DNA of 64,000 nt from Cannabis sativa (taxonomy: Eukaryota > Streptophyta > Magnoliopsida > Rosales > Cannabaceae), in NCBI RefSeq assembly GCF_029168945.1, contig NC_083603.1:20894001-20958000 (forward strand), in the 5' to 3' direction. The notes beneath the pieces were generated by a model. That model saw nothing but the letters and a program-made list of their open reading frames with translations. It searched no databases and was not told the origin of the DNA. Positions 9,401 through 19,383 of this stretch are shown in pieces. A program made the position numbers and the translations under genes. Within the stretch, counting starts at the first letter, position 1, and every line of letters starts with the position of its first letter.

Positions 9401-11065
9401 TGATTATGATTATATTTTATTCAGTTTATTTATTTTTAGATATTTTTTATTATATTTTGAGACATAATTTTTGTTGGAATATTATTTTACCAGGATCTTA
9501 GATCTACTCACAAGTATGTTGTTTAAACACCCTAAATATGAACTTTCTAAAACGATAAATTAAACACATATAAAGTTAAGAAAACCTTACATTGATGCAG
9601 CGGAATTAATGTCTCCTTCCACTCAGATCTCTAACCCTCGAATCCTTTCTGTAGCAGAGTATAATCAAGATCTGAGCCCGAATGTTCTTCTTCTTCAAGT
9701 TTGATCCTTCACAGTCTTCCAATCTATGATTGAGTTACTGCTTGCTGTGTGTGGGCACTCACTCTTTCACTAGGGTCTCGAAATTGATGAAGGGAAAAGA
9801 GAGGGATGATTTCGGCCAGGTATAGAAAGTGGGGAAGGCTCAAATTTTCTGAAGAGAAAAATTTTTGTCAGAAAGATGATCTAAAACTTGTGATTTGACT
9901 GAGTCATCACTTTCTATTTATAGGCAACTACTAGGTTTAGGTTAGGAATTATTTGGCATTAAAATAATGAAAATATTAATTTGAAATCCCACAATAAGTG
10001 GCCGGCCATGGTGTTATATTGGGCCTCACTTGATTTTGCAGTTTTATCAAATTTTATCTCTATTTTCTCAAAAATGCCAATTTTCCAATTCTAACCTTTT
10101 AAATGCCAAAACTAATTATTTAATAACTAAAATAGATTATTAAATAATATTGTCATTTAATTTAATTATTAATTAGACATATAAAGTCCATTAATAAATA
10201 AATAAACCTAGAAAACTCTTTTCTTTACAATTTCACCCCTGCTTAGTGAAAATTCATAAAATTAGACATAGTCTAACTTTAGAATTATAATTGATCAATC
10301 AATAATCAATTAATGAGTCTTACAAGCAGAATGTTCTCAACTAGAATGGGGACCATGGATCTATATGCTGAGCTTCCAATAAGTGAACCAAATTTACCAA
10401 GTAAATTCCTACTTATTAATTCTTCGTTGAATCCACTCTTAGAACTTAGAATTGCACTCTCAGACTTATATAGAGCATATTGTATGTTCCACGATATCAA
10501 TATACTATCTCATTTAACCATTGTTATAATCTTATTGTGATTTAAAGATCCTCTATATAGATGATCTACATCGAGATGGGATTTCTTTACCGTTCTCACC
10601 CCTCAATGTATTTTGCCCCTTAAAACACTTAGCTACCTGTAAATGGTGTTTAGTGATCTAATAATTAGTCAGTTAAACAAGAGCTCATCCATTTACTTCT
10701 ATTTGCTAAGCTCGAAGGGAATCATCACTTGACTTCTATACACCAGTAGAAGCTATAGATTCCATATTTATGTTCAGCACTCCCACTCAATCATACTATC
10801 ATGTTCCCAAAATATACGTATCACCCTGACCCAAAAGTAGGCTTAACTAATAAATCTAATAACATGAATAGCACTCCTGAGTTGAGCCTAAGCATATCAG
10901 GATTTAGATTCTTTTAATCTTAAGATCAACTACTGATATTGACTTGGAAAGATATGTATAACGGTAAGTTTGTAATATCTTAACTTAGTTGCAATATCGG
11001 TCCAGTCCAATGTATACTTCATACATTCGAAACTAGTATACTTTACTAATGTCCTGGAAAGAACA

Positions 11066-11499
11066 TGTAACGTCCCCGCTTCAAGCCTCCATTGGGTCCT
11101 TACACCCACGGAATGAATGGCTCTTATACACGAGTACGTCACTTTGGCTGCTTCATGGACTGATGACTGACCCTACAGACCAACACGAGTGTTTCCAGCG
11201 TGCTTTGTCCTCACTCACACGCTTCCTGGGCAAACTTCCCAGGAGGTCACCCATCCTTGAAATTGCTCCAGGCCAAGCACGCTTAACTGTGGAGTTCTTT
11301 CGAGATGGGCTACTGAAAAACAAGATGCACCTTGTTAACATAGGTAGTACCAATCAATCCATTTAAGCCCTCTTCAACTGTGTAGTCCCATACCTACACA
11401 GTCTCAGAATCATCCCACTTGACCTTCCCCAGGCGGTGTGGGATTGCACAGCTTACCCGGTGTTTCCCCTTACGGATCACGGGACTACTGACTGTCACA
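11066..11499 (-). repeat. Cassandra LTR copy 1
   Basis: 434 bp; the most diverged copy in its own right half. 5S-like sequence lies at 11238-11330. In element orientation this is the copy at the 3' end. Confidence 0.85.
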
Positions 11500-11556
11500 A
11501 TCACCCCCCCTTACGGGGTCCGACGTCCTCGTCGACCACACTTCCAGCTGGGTCAA

Positions 11557-11569
11557 GGCTCTGATACCA
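11557..11569 (-). other. Cassandra primer-binding site
   Basis: On the minus strand it reads TGGTATCAGAGCC, complementary to the 3' end of initiator methionine tRNA, two bases after an LTR end. Equivalent sites lie near 12099-12111 and 12642-12654. Confidence 0.85.
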
Positions 11570-11608
11570 TTTGTAACGTCCTCGCTTCAAGCCTCCATTG
11601 GGTCTATT

Positions 11609-12042
11609 TGTAACGTCCCCGCTTCAAGCCTCCATTAGGTCCTTACACCCACGGAATAAATGGCTCTTATACACGAGTACGTCACTGTGGCTGCTTCCCA
11701 GATTGATGACTGGCCCTATAGACCAACACGAGTGTTTCCAGCGTGCTTTGTCCTCACTCGCACGCTTCCTGGGAAAACTTCCCAGGAGGTCACCCATCCT
11801 TGAAATTGCTCCAAGGCCAAGCACGCTTAACTGTGGAGTTCTTTCGAGATGGGCTATCGAAAAACAAGATGCACCTTGTTGATATAGGTAGCACCAATCA
11901 ATCCATTTAAGCTCTCTTCAACTGTGTAGTCCCATACCTACACAGTTTCAGAATCATCCCACCTGACCTTCCCAGGCGGTGTGGGATTGCACAGCTTACC
12001 CGGTGTTTCCCCTTACGGATCACGGGACTACTGACTGTCACA
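11609..12042 (-). repeat. Cassandra LTR copy 2
   Basis: 434 bp and virtually identical to copy 3; the period between the two is 542 bp. 5S-like part at 11781-11873. On the plus strand it is preceded by an extra 37-bp piece of LTR end (11572-11608). Confidence 0.85.
11781..11873 (-). other. 5S rRNA-derived segment in Cassandra LTR (representative)
   Basis: On the minus strand it contains AGTTAAGCGTGCTTGG and GGATGGGTGACCTCCTGGG, which match the conserved 3' half of plant 5S rRNA, including the internal Pol III promoter region. The middle between them is diverged. The equivalents in the other LTRs are 11238-11330, 12323-12415 and 12816-12908. It is not a functional 5S gene: the 5' third is unrecognisable. 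Confidence 0.85.
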
Positions 12043-12150
12043 ATCACCCCCCTTACGGGGTCCGACGTCCTCGTCGACCACACTTCCGGCTGGGTCAAGG
12101 CTCTGATACCATTTGTAACGTCCCCGCTTCAAGCCTCCATTGGGTCTATT

Positions 12151-12584
12151 TGTAACGTCCCCGCTTCAAGCCTCCATTAGGTCCTTACACCCACGGAATA
12201 AATGGCTCTTATACACGAGTACGTCACTGTGGCTGCTTCCCAGATTGATGACTGGCCCTATAGACCAACACGAGTGTTTCCAGCGTGCTTTGTCCTCACT
12301 CGCACGCTTCCTGGGAAAACTTCCCAGGAGGTCACCCATCCTTGAAATTGCTCCAAGGCCAAGCACGCTTAACTGTGGAGTTCTTTCGAGATGGGCTATC
12401 GAAAAACAAGATGCACCTTGTTGATATAGGTAGCACCAATCAATCCATTTAAGCTCTCTTCAACTGTGTAGTCCCATACCTACACAGTTTCAGAATCATC
12501 CCACTTGACCTTCCCAGGCGGTGTGGGATTGCACAGCTTACCCGGTGTTTCCCCTTACGGATCACGGGACTACTGACTGTCACA
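12151..12584 (-). repeat. Cassandra LTR copy 3
   Basis: 434 bp; nearly the same sequence as copy 2, so the 542-bp unit was duplicated recently. 5S-like part at 12323-12415. The same 37-bp extra LTR-end piece precedes it (12114-12150). Confidence 0.85.
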
Positions 12585-12656
12585 ATCACCCCCCCTTACG
12601 GGGTCCGACGTCCTCGTCGACCACACTTCCGGCTGGGTCAAGGCTCTGATACCATT

Positions 12657-13077
12657 TGTAACGTCCCCGCTTCAAGCCTCCATTAGGTCCTTACACCCAC
12701 GGAATAAATGGCTCTTATACACGAGTACGTCACTCTGGCTGCTTCCCAGATTGATGACTGGCCCTACCGACCAACACGAGTGTTTCCAGCGTGCTTTGTC
12801 CTCACTCGCACGCTTCCCAGGAGGTCACCCATCCTTGAAATTGCTCCAAGGCCAAGCACGCTTAACTGTGGAGTTCTTTCGAGATGGGCTATCGAAAAAC
12901 AAGATGCACCTTGTTGATATAGGTAGTACCAATCAATCCATTTAAGCTCTCTTCAACTGTGTAGTCCCATACATACACAGTCTCAGAATCATCCCACTTG
13001 ACCTTCCCAGGCGGTGTGGGATTGCACAGCTTACCCGGTGTTTCCCCTTACGGATCACGGGACTACTGACTGTCACA
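12657..13077 (-). repeat. Cassandra LTR copy 4
   Basis: 421 bp; lacks 13 bp of the GGGAAAACTTCCC region next to the 5S-like part (12816-12908). In element orientation this is the 5'-most LTR. Confidence 0.85.
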
Positions 13078-13426
13078 GAACATAACACTTACTCCAAGTG
13101 TAAGTACACATCATCGCTGATTATCACATTAGTGTAAATCCAATAACACTGATGAAACAGGGACCAAGTCTTTTGATTCATATGATCACAATCACATTCC
13201 ACTGTGTTGACGATACTGTAATTGTGAATAAACATATGATCTGGATTTAACTGATTTTGTGTGTATGAATGTAATAAACATATCAAACATATTAAACCAT
13301 TAGCATGTAGAATTCAGGCAAATATCAATCACTTCAAATTTCTTATATTGATAACTAATCAGATTGTAAAGAGTTTTATTTAGGGCATAAAACCCAACAA
13401 TTTTAATATGAGATTTTCTGTTATAG

Positions 13427-14050
13427 ATATGGATTTGTGAAGCAATGGCCAAAGCTGAGTGACATGGTAGGGAAAAGAGTCCCAGGAAATCATATTCCTT
13501 GATTGCTTGGTTGGAAAATTAATGATAAACATAAAAATATCACATTTACAAGATTATCAGAAGAAAAAAAAAAGAAAATAATATTGAGGTATTTATCGAC
13601 ATGCAAAATTATTTATTGTCATGTATTCAAAAAAATATGATCAAGGTAACTTATGTTAGTTTTTTTTTCTTTGTGTATTAGTTTTTTGTGCGACCTACAT
13701 TAGCTCCAACCTCAAAGGAGAAGGCAGAATTATTTTATGAAAGGCTTGGTAGCTGTGAGGATAATGCAGATGGTGCAATTGATTAGTTTTCTTCCTTTTT
13801 AGTGGCTGGTGTGATTTTGTATAATCAACAGTGTATTGCGCCACATGTGGAGCCTCCATCTTCAAATTTTGAACCTCCAACTATGAATGTGGAGCCTCAT
13901 CTTCAAATTTTAAACCTCCAACTACTGATGTGGACCCTCCCTAATTCACTTAAATTCCTCAACAGTTGCACTTACATCCCTCCTCACAGCCTCCATCTTC
14001 TTATGATGCTCAAAATGAGTTGTTGGGGTCAGAGAAGTGTTTGATAGCCG
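13427..14050 (+). pseudogene. DUF1985-type gene, 3' part
   Basis: After the solo LTR the frame resumes past an acceptor (GTTATAG) with YGFVKQWPKLSDMVGKRVPG, and near 13690 with FVRPTLAPTSKEKAELFYER. A proline-rich linker follows (EPPSSNFEPPTMNVEP, about 13850-13900). The pieces are in different frames. No ULP1 catalytic region is seen before the next insertion. The match is to the general layout of DUF1985-ULP1 proteins; confidence in exon limits is low. Confidence 0.45.
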
Positions 14051-14434
14051 ACTAAGAAAAGTTGCACAAGTCAAGGTATGAGGAGATTAAACGTGTAACT
14101 AGAAATAATAATGACAACCATCTCTTACCATGCTTACTTGGATAGAGTGAGGCATGAGACACTATTATCAAAATTGGATGATTTGGCTCACATTTTTTAA
14201 CCTGTAGCTAAACAACTTTCTGTTGCTGGAGGAGAAAAGACTACAGAATATAACCAACAAGTAATTTGCAATAACTTTAATATAGTTATTGTCATTGTCA
14301 TCTATATTTTATTTATGAATAATATGCTTTGTAACTTCATGGTTGTAGGATTCACCATCTTATGTACATTTTTTTGGTGATAGATTTGTATATAATGTAT
14401 TTAAATGATTATATTAAAATATAATATAGTTGGT
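14051..14434. other. decayed MULE interior
   Basis: Stop-rich sequence with short coding-like pieces downstream of the proline-rich linker. I see no ULP1 motif and no RNA gene. Confidence 0.45.
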
Positions 14435-14625
14435 TGCACATAGTCGCATATGGTCGCACAGGGTCACATAGACCAATATTAGAATATAATTTGAAATATA
14501 ATATGGTCGCACATAGTCTCACAGGGTCACATAGACCAATATTAGGATATACTTTAAAATATACTATGGTCGCACATAGTCACACATGGTCACACACGGT
14601 CATATAGACCAATATCAGGATAATA
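14435..14625 (+). repeat. tandem GGTCGCACATAG repeat, interrupted
   Basis: Three units of about 63-73 bp, each with TGGTCGCACATAGTC, CACATAGACCAATAT and an AT-rich tail. A fourth unit and a partial resume at 15790-15900 beyond the solo LTR, so the array predates that insertion. Confidence 0.75.
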
Positions 14626-14629
14626 TTTT

Positions 14630-15780
14630 TCAAAAACCGTGTTTTTGCAAATGTCAATTATATATAAGAAAATATAATTCTGTATGCGTCTGCAGAAGCC
14701 GAAAGTAATTCTGCCACTGCAAAAACCCATTTTGCAGTGACAAAACAAAACAGACAGAATATAAAATATTTGTAAAAAAATAAATAACTTGACACAAGAG
14801 ATTTATACGTGGTATCAGTGTTCTCTCGAACACTACTAGTCCACGGGGCCACGCCCAGAGAATGAAATCAATTAATAAAGTATCAAAATTACAAAGACAA
14901 TTGACTTAAACAAGTTTAGACTCCCTCGAAAGTATTGTCGCAATCCTTTGTAATCCACTTTATGAATCTGACTTCTTGAAACACCTTCAAGCCCGAACTC
15001 CCTTCGTCTTTGAAGTGTGAGTGCTTACTTCCTCCCGAAGTAAGGCTTCAACAAGTCTTCTCCCGAAGACCAAGTACTTACTTCCTCCTGAAGTAAGGCT
15101 TTATCAAGTCTTCTCCTGAAGACCAATCTCTTGTTCAGTCAAGTAGTTCTTCACAACCTCTAGGACAGAGTAAGAACAGAAATAAACAACTAGAACCTAG
15201 ATGAACAACTAGGCTCTCACAAAACAAAGAAACTCTCTTCTCTCAAATAAGATAAGTGCAAGAAATGAATAATGGAAGAGCTAATTCGAATGGCTGCTCT
15301 CTAGGCTCTATTTATAGAACATAGAAACCTTAGAGACAGTCACAAGATCGAATCTACAGCTGTACAAAAACTTTCCTAAGAAAACACGATCTGCAGCATC
15401 AGATTCGGATGTTGACGCAAAGCAGACGAATTTAAACGGGAAACTTGCTATAATCGGGTCCGATCCTCTATTAATGCTTGATTCCTGCCAAAAACAGATT
15501 AGATATTCTGATTGTATCAAGATACAATCGAAATCAATAAGGAAAAGGCAATAAACAAGGTTTCCTTAAAAAAACACAACTTTCCAAAAGAGAATTGCTT
15601 CTCTTTCAAGAAGTTTCCAAACAAAGGAAAGTTCAGCTGAAAAGTGCAACTTTCCTAACAAGGAAAAGAGCAACTACAAACCGAATAAACAAGGTAAGAA
15701 ATCGGTTATGAATGCAAAAGAATCTTACCATAAAAGAAAAAAATATTTTGTCAACTAACTTGCCAAAAAAGAACTTTACA
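14630..15780 (-). mobile_element. solo LTR of a second copia-like family
   Basis: It interrupts the GGTCGC repeat array. On the minus strand it starts TGTAAAGTTC and has a TATAAATAGAG box at about 15306-15317. Downstream, at about 14815-14870, is a segment with the GTGGTATCAGTG...CCACGGGGCC layout seen in copia LTR transcribed regions. ATTTT flanks both sides (14625-14629 and 15781-15785), but the inner end reads TTTTTGA instead of ending in CA, so the 14630 limit is uncertain. No internal coding sequence is present. Confidence 0.6.
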
Positions 15781-16018
15781 ATTTTAAATATACTATGGTC
15801 GCACATAGTCACACAGGATCGCATAGACACATATCAGGATATACTTTGAACTATACTTAGTCGCTCATGATCACACAAGGTTGCACAAGATCCATAATAA
15901 ATATGTTAATTAACATAATTTTACAAATAGATATGAATAAAAGTTTCCATATATCAAACACAGGAAATATTCAATATATAATTTAGAGAACTAAATAATA
16001 ATAAATCACACATGAATT
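15781..16018. other. MULE interior with GGTCGC repeat remnant
   Basis: Contains the last GGTCGCACATAG repeat units (15790-15900) and AT-rich sequence before the transposase 3' end. Confidence 0.55.
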
Positions 16019-16019
16019 G

Positions 16020-18464
16020 TGCTTCTACCATCTGATGATACTTGTGGACATGTTTATGAATTATGTCCTGATTTTCCACATGCTCCACAATTATATTATT
16101 TCTTAGGAAATTCACCTTTGAAAGCTATGCGATTAGTTCTTGGTCTTCCTTTATTCTTGTCTTCAGGAGGTGCTATCACTTATATTGCAAGAATATCTTT
16201 AGGAATGTCGGTCTATTGTGAGTTTAGAGGTACATGATAAATAGTTGCTAACAACTAATATTTTGATGTGTAGCAGTGTGAACACATAGAATATATGAGT
16301 TTCCCAGTATTTCGGGATTGTGCCTTTCCTGTTGCTGCTATTGCATGGATACATGGAAGTTTCTCAATATCAAAAACTTTGCACGTGCAACTCTTTGACC
16401 TTAAATTCACTATGACAATGATTTCTCCACACATCACATTGTACTCATTCTCATTTAACTGAAGGGTTATCAATGAACAGACTTCATTCTATCTTTTACG
16501 TAATATTTCTTCCCTATTTGATGTTAATGGAGTTGTAACTACACATGCTTCCCGTTGACATTCAAGGAACCATTTTCCCATCGTGCTAAAGATAAAATCA
16601 ATCATAACAATAATTAGATACTCTCTGAACTTTTACATCAAATTATTCACTGACTCAATTATGTTAGTGGTCATGACTTCATATCGGTTACCACCAAAAT
16701 ATGCTCTAGACCATTTTCTAAACTTGACATCATTCTCAAGATACTTAGCGACAAGTGGATATGTTTTGCAAAGCTGATTGAAGTGTTTATTAAACTCTTC
16801 AATACGGTATGCTATTGCAACTTTCTTATACAATTTAGTCTCGACAACACTTTTGAAATAATATTTTATATTTTATTTTACATGCCAATAACATGCCCCA
16901 TGAGAAGCCATAACATAAACACGACGAACTGCATGTTTAATACTTTGGTGCCTATTAGAAACAAAACATAAGTCTAAATTATCAGGTATCAAGTCCTTCA
17001 ACTTCTCTAAGAACCATGTCCATGAAGTGTTATTCTCACTGTCAACCAAATCCCATGCAATGGGGTGAGTATGATATTCACTATCTTGTGTAGTGGCTAC
17101 TAATAATACATCTTTATGTGTAGTATTGATCCAAGCTGCATCTATACCAATTACTTTCTCATGAAAGTGAATCCTCTTATGGCCACACCTAAAACCATGA
17201 AAAAGGTACTTGAATTTATTTTCTAAATCAAGTTCAATGTGGGTAACTGTACCTAGATTTTCTTGCTTCAAAAAGGGAGTAATGCAAAATTTTCTTTAGC
17301 TGTTCCTCTATATAAATTTTGAGCCCACTATTTTCTTTTTCACGCTTTCCAATAACTGACTTGAACTTTTATTTCCTCACGCATGAATCCTGTGAGGCGT
17401 CTTGGGTTAAGTGGATCCTTACTATTCTTAAAGTGACCCTGTACATGAGAACCAATAACGCGATTGGATGCTTGTCTATGATTGGCATTTCGGTTCATTA
17501 ATGAGCAACTGTGAAGACTATGGTATTGTTGAATGACAAAGAAATGTGAATCTTTCATCTTTGTAGCACACACTCTCCATGAGAAATTTTCACTGATACA
17601 ACGAATCTCCTTTATAGACTTGTTTGATTTGGTTGTTCACATTTCAAATCTCCCATTAATGGCAATGATGCTAAGATAATAAGTCAAATCATCCTTATTC
17701 ACAAAGTGTTGACCCACTTTTAAATTCCATCTATCATGCCTGCCACTATTCTAACTTGCTTCTCCATTACATTGTGCAACATTTCCCATAAACATATCAT
17801 AATGTTGATAAGGGATAATCTGACCTCCTTCGACTACAATGACATTCTCAATTACGCCATTATTTTCTTCACTACTTTATCACATTCCTGAAGTTTATTT
17901 TTACCACTCTCATGTACAATATCATCTGGTGTGGGAATGGAACCTATGATGCCTTCACCACTATGTGGTATATCTTCATTTGGGACATAACTTGGATCAT
18001 TCGGAACTTGATTTATTATATGACACCTAAAATAATTATCGTAAAAGCTTTCATTATTAAAAACATCATCATCACAACCAAATTCAACATCATCACCAGT
18101 GAATTCATTACCATCACCATCATCATCAATGACAAATTTTGTCTTTCTTTTATCATTATACTTTTTTTACGCACACATACAAAAGAATCACTTCTTTAGC
18201 TTTGTACAACTCCTTCAATGTATCCTCTAAATTAAAATCACCACAAATCTTACTTTGTGCTATCTTGTTGAATGTTTCACCTGCCACTTTATGAGTTATT
18301 TCAATTTCATACAAATTTTGATCAACACCTATTTTTACATAGACTTTAATCGCAAGTTGATGAAACTTAATACTATGATCAACCACAAATCCCTTGATGC
18401 AACCAGTACCAAACGTTTCCCAAATATGATTATCGATAATCTTCCAATCACCATTATAGTCCAT
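16020..18464 (-). pseudogene. MuDR-type MULE transposase, inactivated
   Basis: Domains appear in transposase order on the minus strand. An N-terminal region starts at Met 18464, followed by an acidic stretch (about 18150-17850). Then a DNA-binding domain (about 17720-17400; KVGQHFVNKDD, SWRVCATKMK). The DDE core follows (about 17270-16870; IGIDAAW, then WDLVDSENNTSWTWF), and a conserved helical part (16833-16633). A SWIM zinc finger (CTCKVFDIEKLPCIH, about 16390-16340) and a C-terminal CCHC knuckle (CGACGKSGHN, about 16060) end it. The catalytic motif normally SDRH reads SNRH, losing an Asp. Several stops and frame changes are present. It would have catalysed cut-and-paste transposition in the nucleus. 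Confidence 0.85.
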
Positions 18465-18615
18465 GCATATAAATATGTGATCTATACTTGTTATAAAGTT
18501 AAAATTCTCAAATTAACAAGTGCAAAGTAAGAATATCAAATTACTTAGCTTATAGTTATTTTGAAGCCATTAAGATGCATTTAGAAATACATGTGGGAAT
18601 CCAAAAATTAGTGTA
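18465..18615. promoter_or_regulatory. upstream region of MULE transposase
   Basis: AT-rich sequence immediately 5' of the transposase start on the minus strand, followed outward by the palindromic repeat array. A promoter is expected here but no clear box can be assigned. Confidence 0.3.
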
Positions 18616-18797
18616 AAGCGACCATGTGCGACATACATGATCGCACATGGTCACTTAGTATAGTTTTACAGTTACACTGAGCGACCATGTACGACCTACA
18701 TGGTCGCATAATATAGTTTTCTAGCAAGTTACACTTAGCGACCATGCGCGACCATATGGTCGCGCATGATGATGTCGCCCAATTAGTTACACTGAGG
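18616..18797. repeat. three-copy palindrome-bearing tandem repeat at MULE end
   Basis: Three units of about 60 bp each begin AGCGACCATG and end GTTACACT(G). Each holds an inverted GCGACC/GGTCGC pair. In the third unit the pair forms a perfect 26-bp palindrome at 18743-18768. Subterminal arrays like this are typical transposase-binding candidates. Confidence 0.75.
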
Positions 18798-19378
18798 TCA
18801 CGGTAGTAAACGGGCTATGTCGTATCCACAGGGAGGTAAATTACCACTAAAGATTAGTATAAATAGAAAATGATATAAATGTGTGAACTAAACATAATAA
18901 AAATGATGAGTGAGAAAGTTGATCAGATAAAGAGTTTGGTAAGGTAGAAATATAGTTATGCAAATCCTATTCTAATACCGATATTAATTCAAAATACAGT
19001 TGCAATTCTACACCATTAATTACAACTGGAGGATGTATATAATAAAAGTGTAAATTAATTAATCTTGCATAAATTGAATCTCACCTCTAACTTGACAGTA
19101 TATCATATTATATATCATAAATCGACAAAATACCACTATTGGCATAATGTAGTAAATGACATATAATATAATAAATATACCAAAATATTAATAGCATAAC
19201 TTACATAAGAAAAGCATGACTGAACTTATATAAAAGATACTATTAACTTTGGAAAAAAAAAATTAGAAGATGAAGAATAATTTAATAAATGAGATATGGA
19301 GATGAAGCACAAAAGAATCAATATCAATATTAAGAATAAAAAGTACAATAGCTACACTCTAACCTCGCCAATATTACT
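18798..19378. other. unclassified AT-rich sequence
   Basis: No gene. A GC-richer phrase at about 18810-18840 (GTCGTATCCACAGGGAGG) looks like part of an unidentified dispersed repeat. The sequence is cut at 19383 by gypsy-1 and continues at 29053. Confidence 0.4.
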
Positions 19379-19383
19379 ATTTT

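Larger units (their letters stand above)
11066..13077 (-). mobile_element. Cassandra TRIM, tandem array of four LTRs
   Basis: Four LTR copies (11066-11499, 11609-12042, 12151-12584, 12657-13077) alternate with three short internal regions. On the minus strand each LTR runs from TGTGACAGTC to GACGTTACA and contains 5S rRNA-like sequence. After an LTR comes the primer site TGGTATCAGAGCC (initiator Met tRNA), and before the next a GTAAGGGGGG polypurine run. A single 5-bp duplication, GAACA, flanks the whole array (11061-11065 and 13078-13082). The same site is uninterrupted in the 3' LTR at about 60996, confirming the junctions. LTRs with 5S sequence and no coding capacity define Cassandra. Confidence 0.9.
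9472..13399 (-). mobile_element. copia solo LTR, interrupted by Cassandra
   Basis: This is the reverse complement of the LTRs at 52472-54307 and 60688-62576: on the minus strand it starts TGTTGGGTTTTATGCCC and ends CCAACA. A perfect 5-bp duplication, ATTTT, flanks it (9467-9471 and 13400-13404), so it is a solo LTR formed by LTR-LTR recombination. Without the Cassandra insertion it is about 1.91 kb, like the paired 3' LTR (1889 bp). A TATAAATAGA box lies at about 9915-9924 (minus). Confidence 0.9.
8088..18797. mobile_element. decayed ULP1/DUF1985-type MULE (Kaonashi-like)
   Basis: A DUF1985-type gene on the plus strand (8674-14050) faces a MuDR-type transposase on the minus strand (16020-18464). 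Arrays of a GCGACC/GGTCGC motif sit at both outer sides and in the middle. MULEs carrying ULP-like genes next to transposase are established in plants. No clear long TIRs or 9-bp duplication could be found, so the limits are set by the outer motif arrays and are approximate. The copia, Cassandra and second solo-LTR insertions inside it are younger. Confidence 0.6.

Noticed and set aside
10306..10540. Repeated open frames in the copia LTR (also 53247-53474 and 61515-61742)
   Set aside because: They lie wholly within LTRs, occur on either strand, match no family and recur only because the LTR recurs.
11557..12655. tRNA-like match TGGTATCAGAGCC
   Set aside because: It is only the primer-binding complement of Met tRNA, without cloverleaf sequence around it.
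11238..12908. Functional 5S rRNA genes
   Set aside because: Only the 3' half is recognisable, the middle is diverged, and all copies lie inside retrotransposon LTRs.
11049..12945. Several 60-105 codon frames in the Cassandra array
   Set aside because: Cassandra is noncoding; the frames read through 5S-derived and LTR sequence and repeat with the unit.
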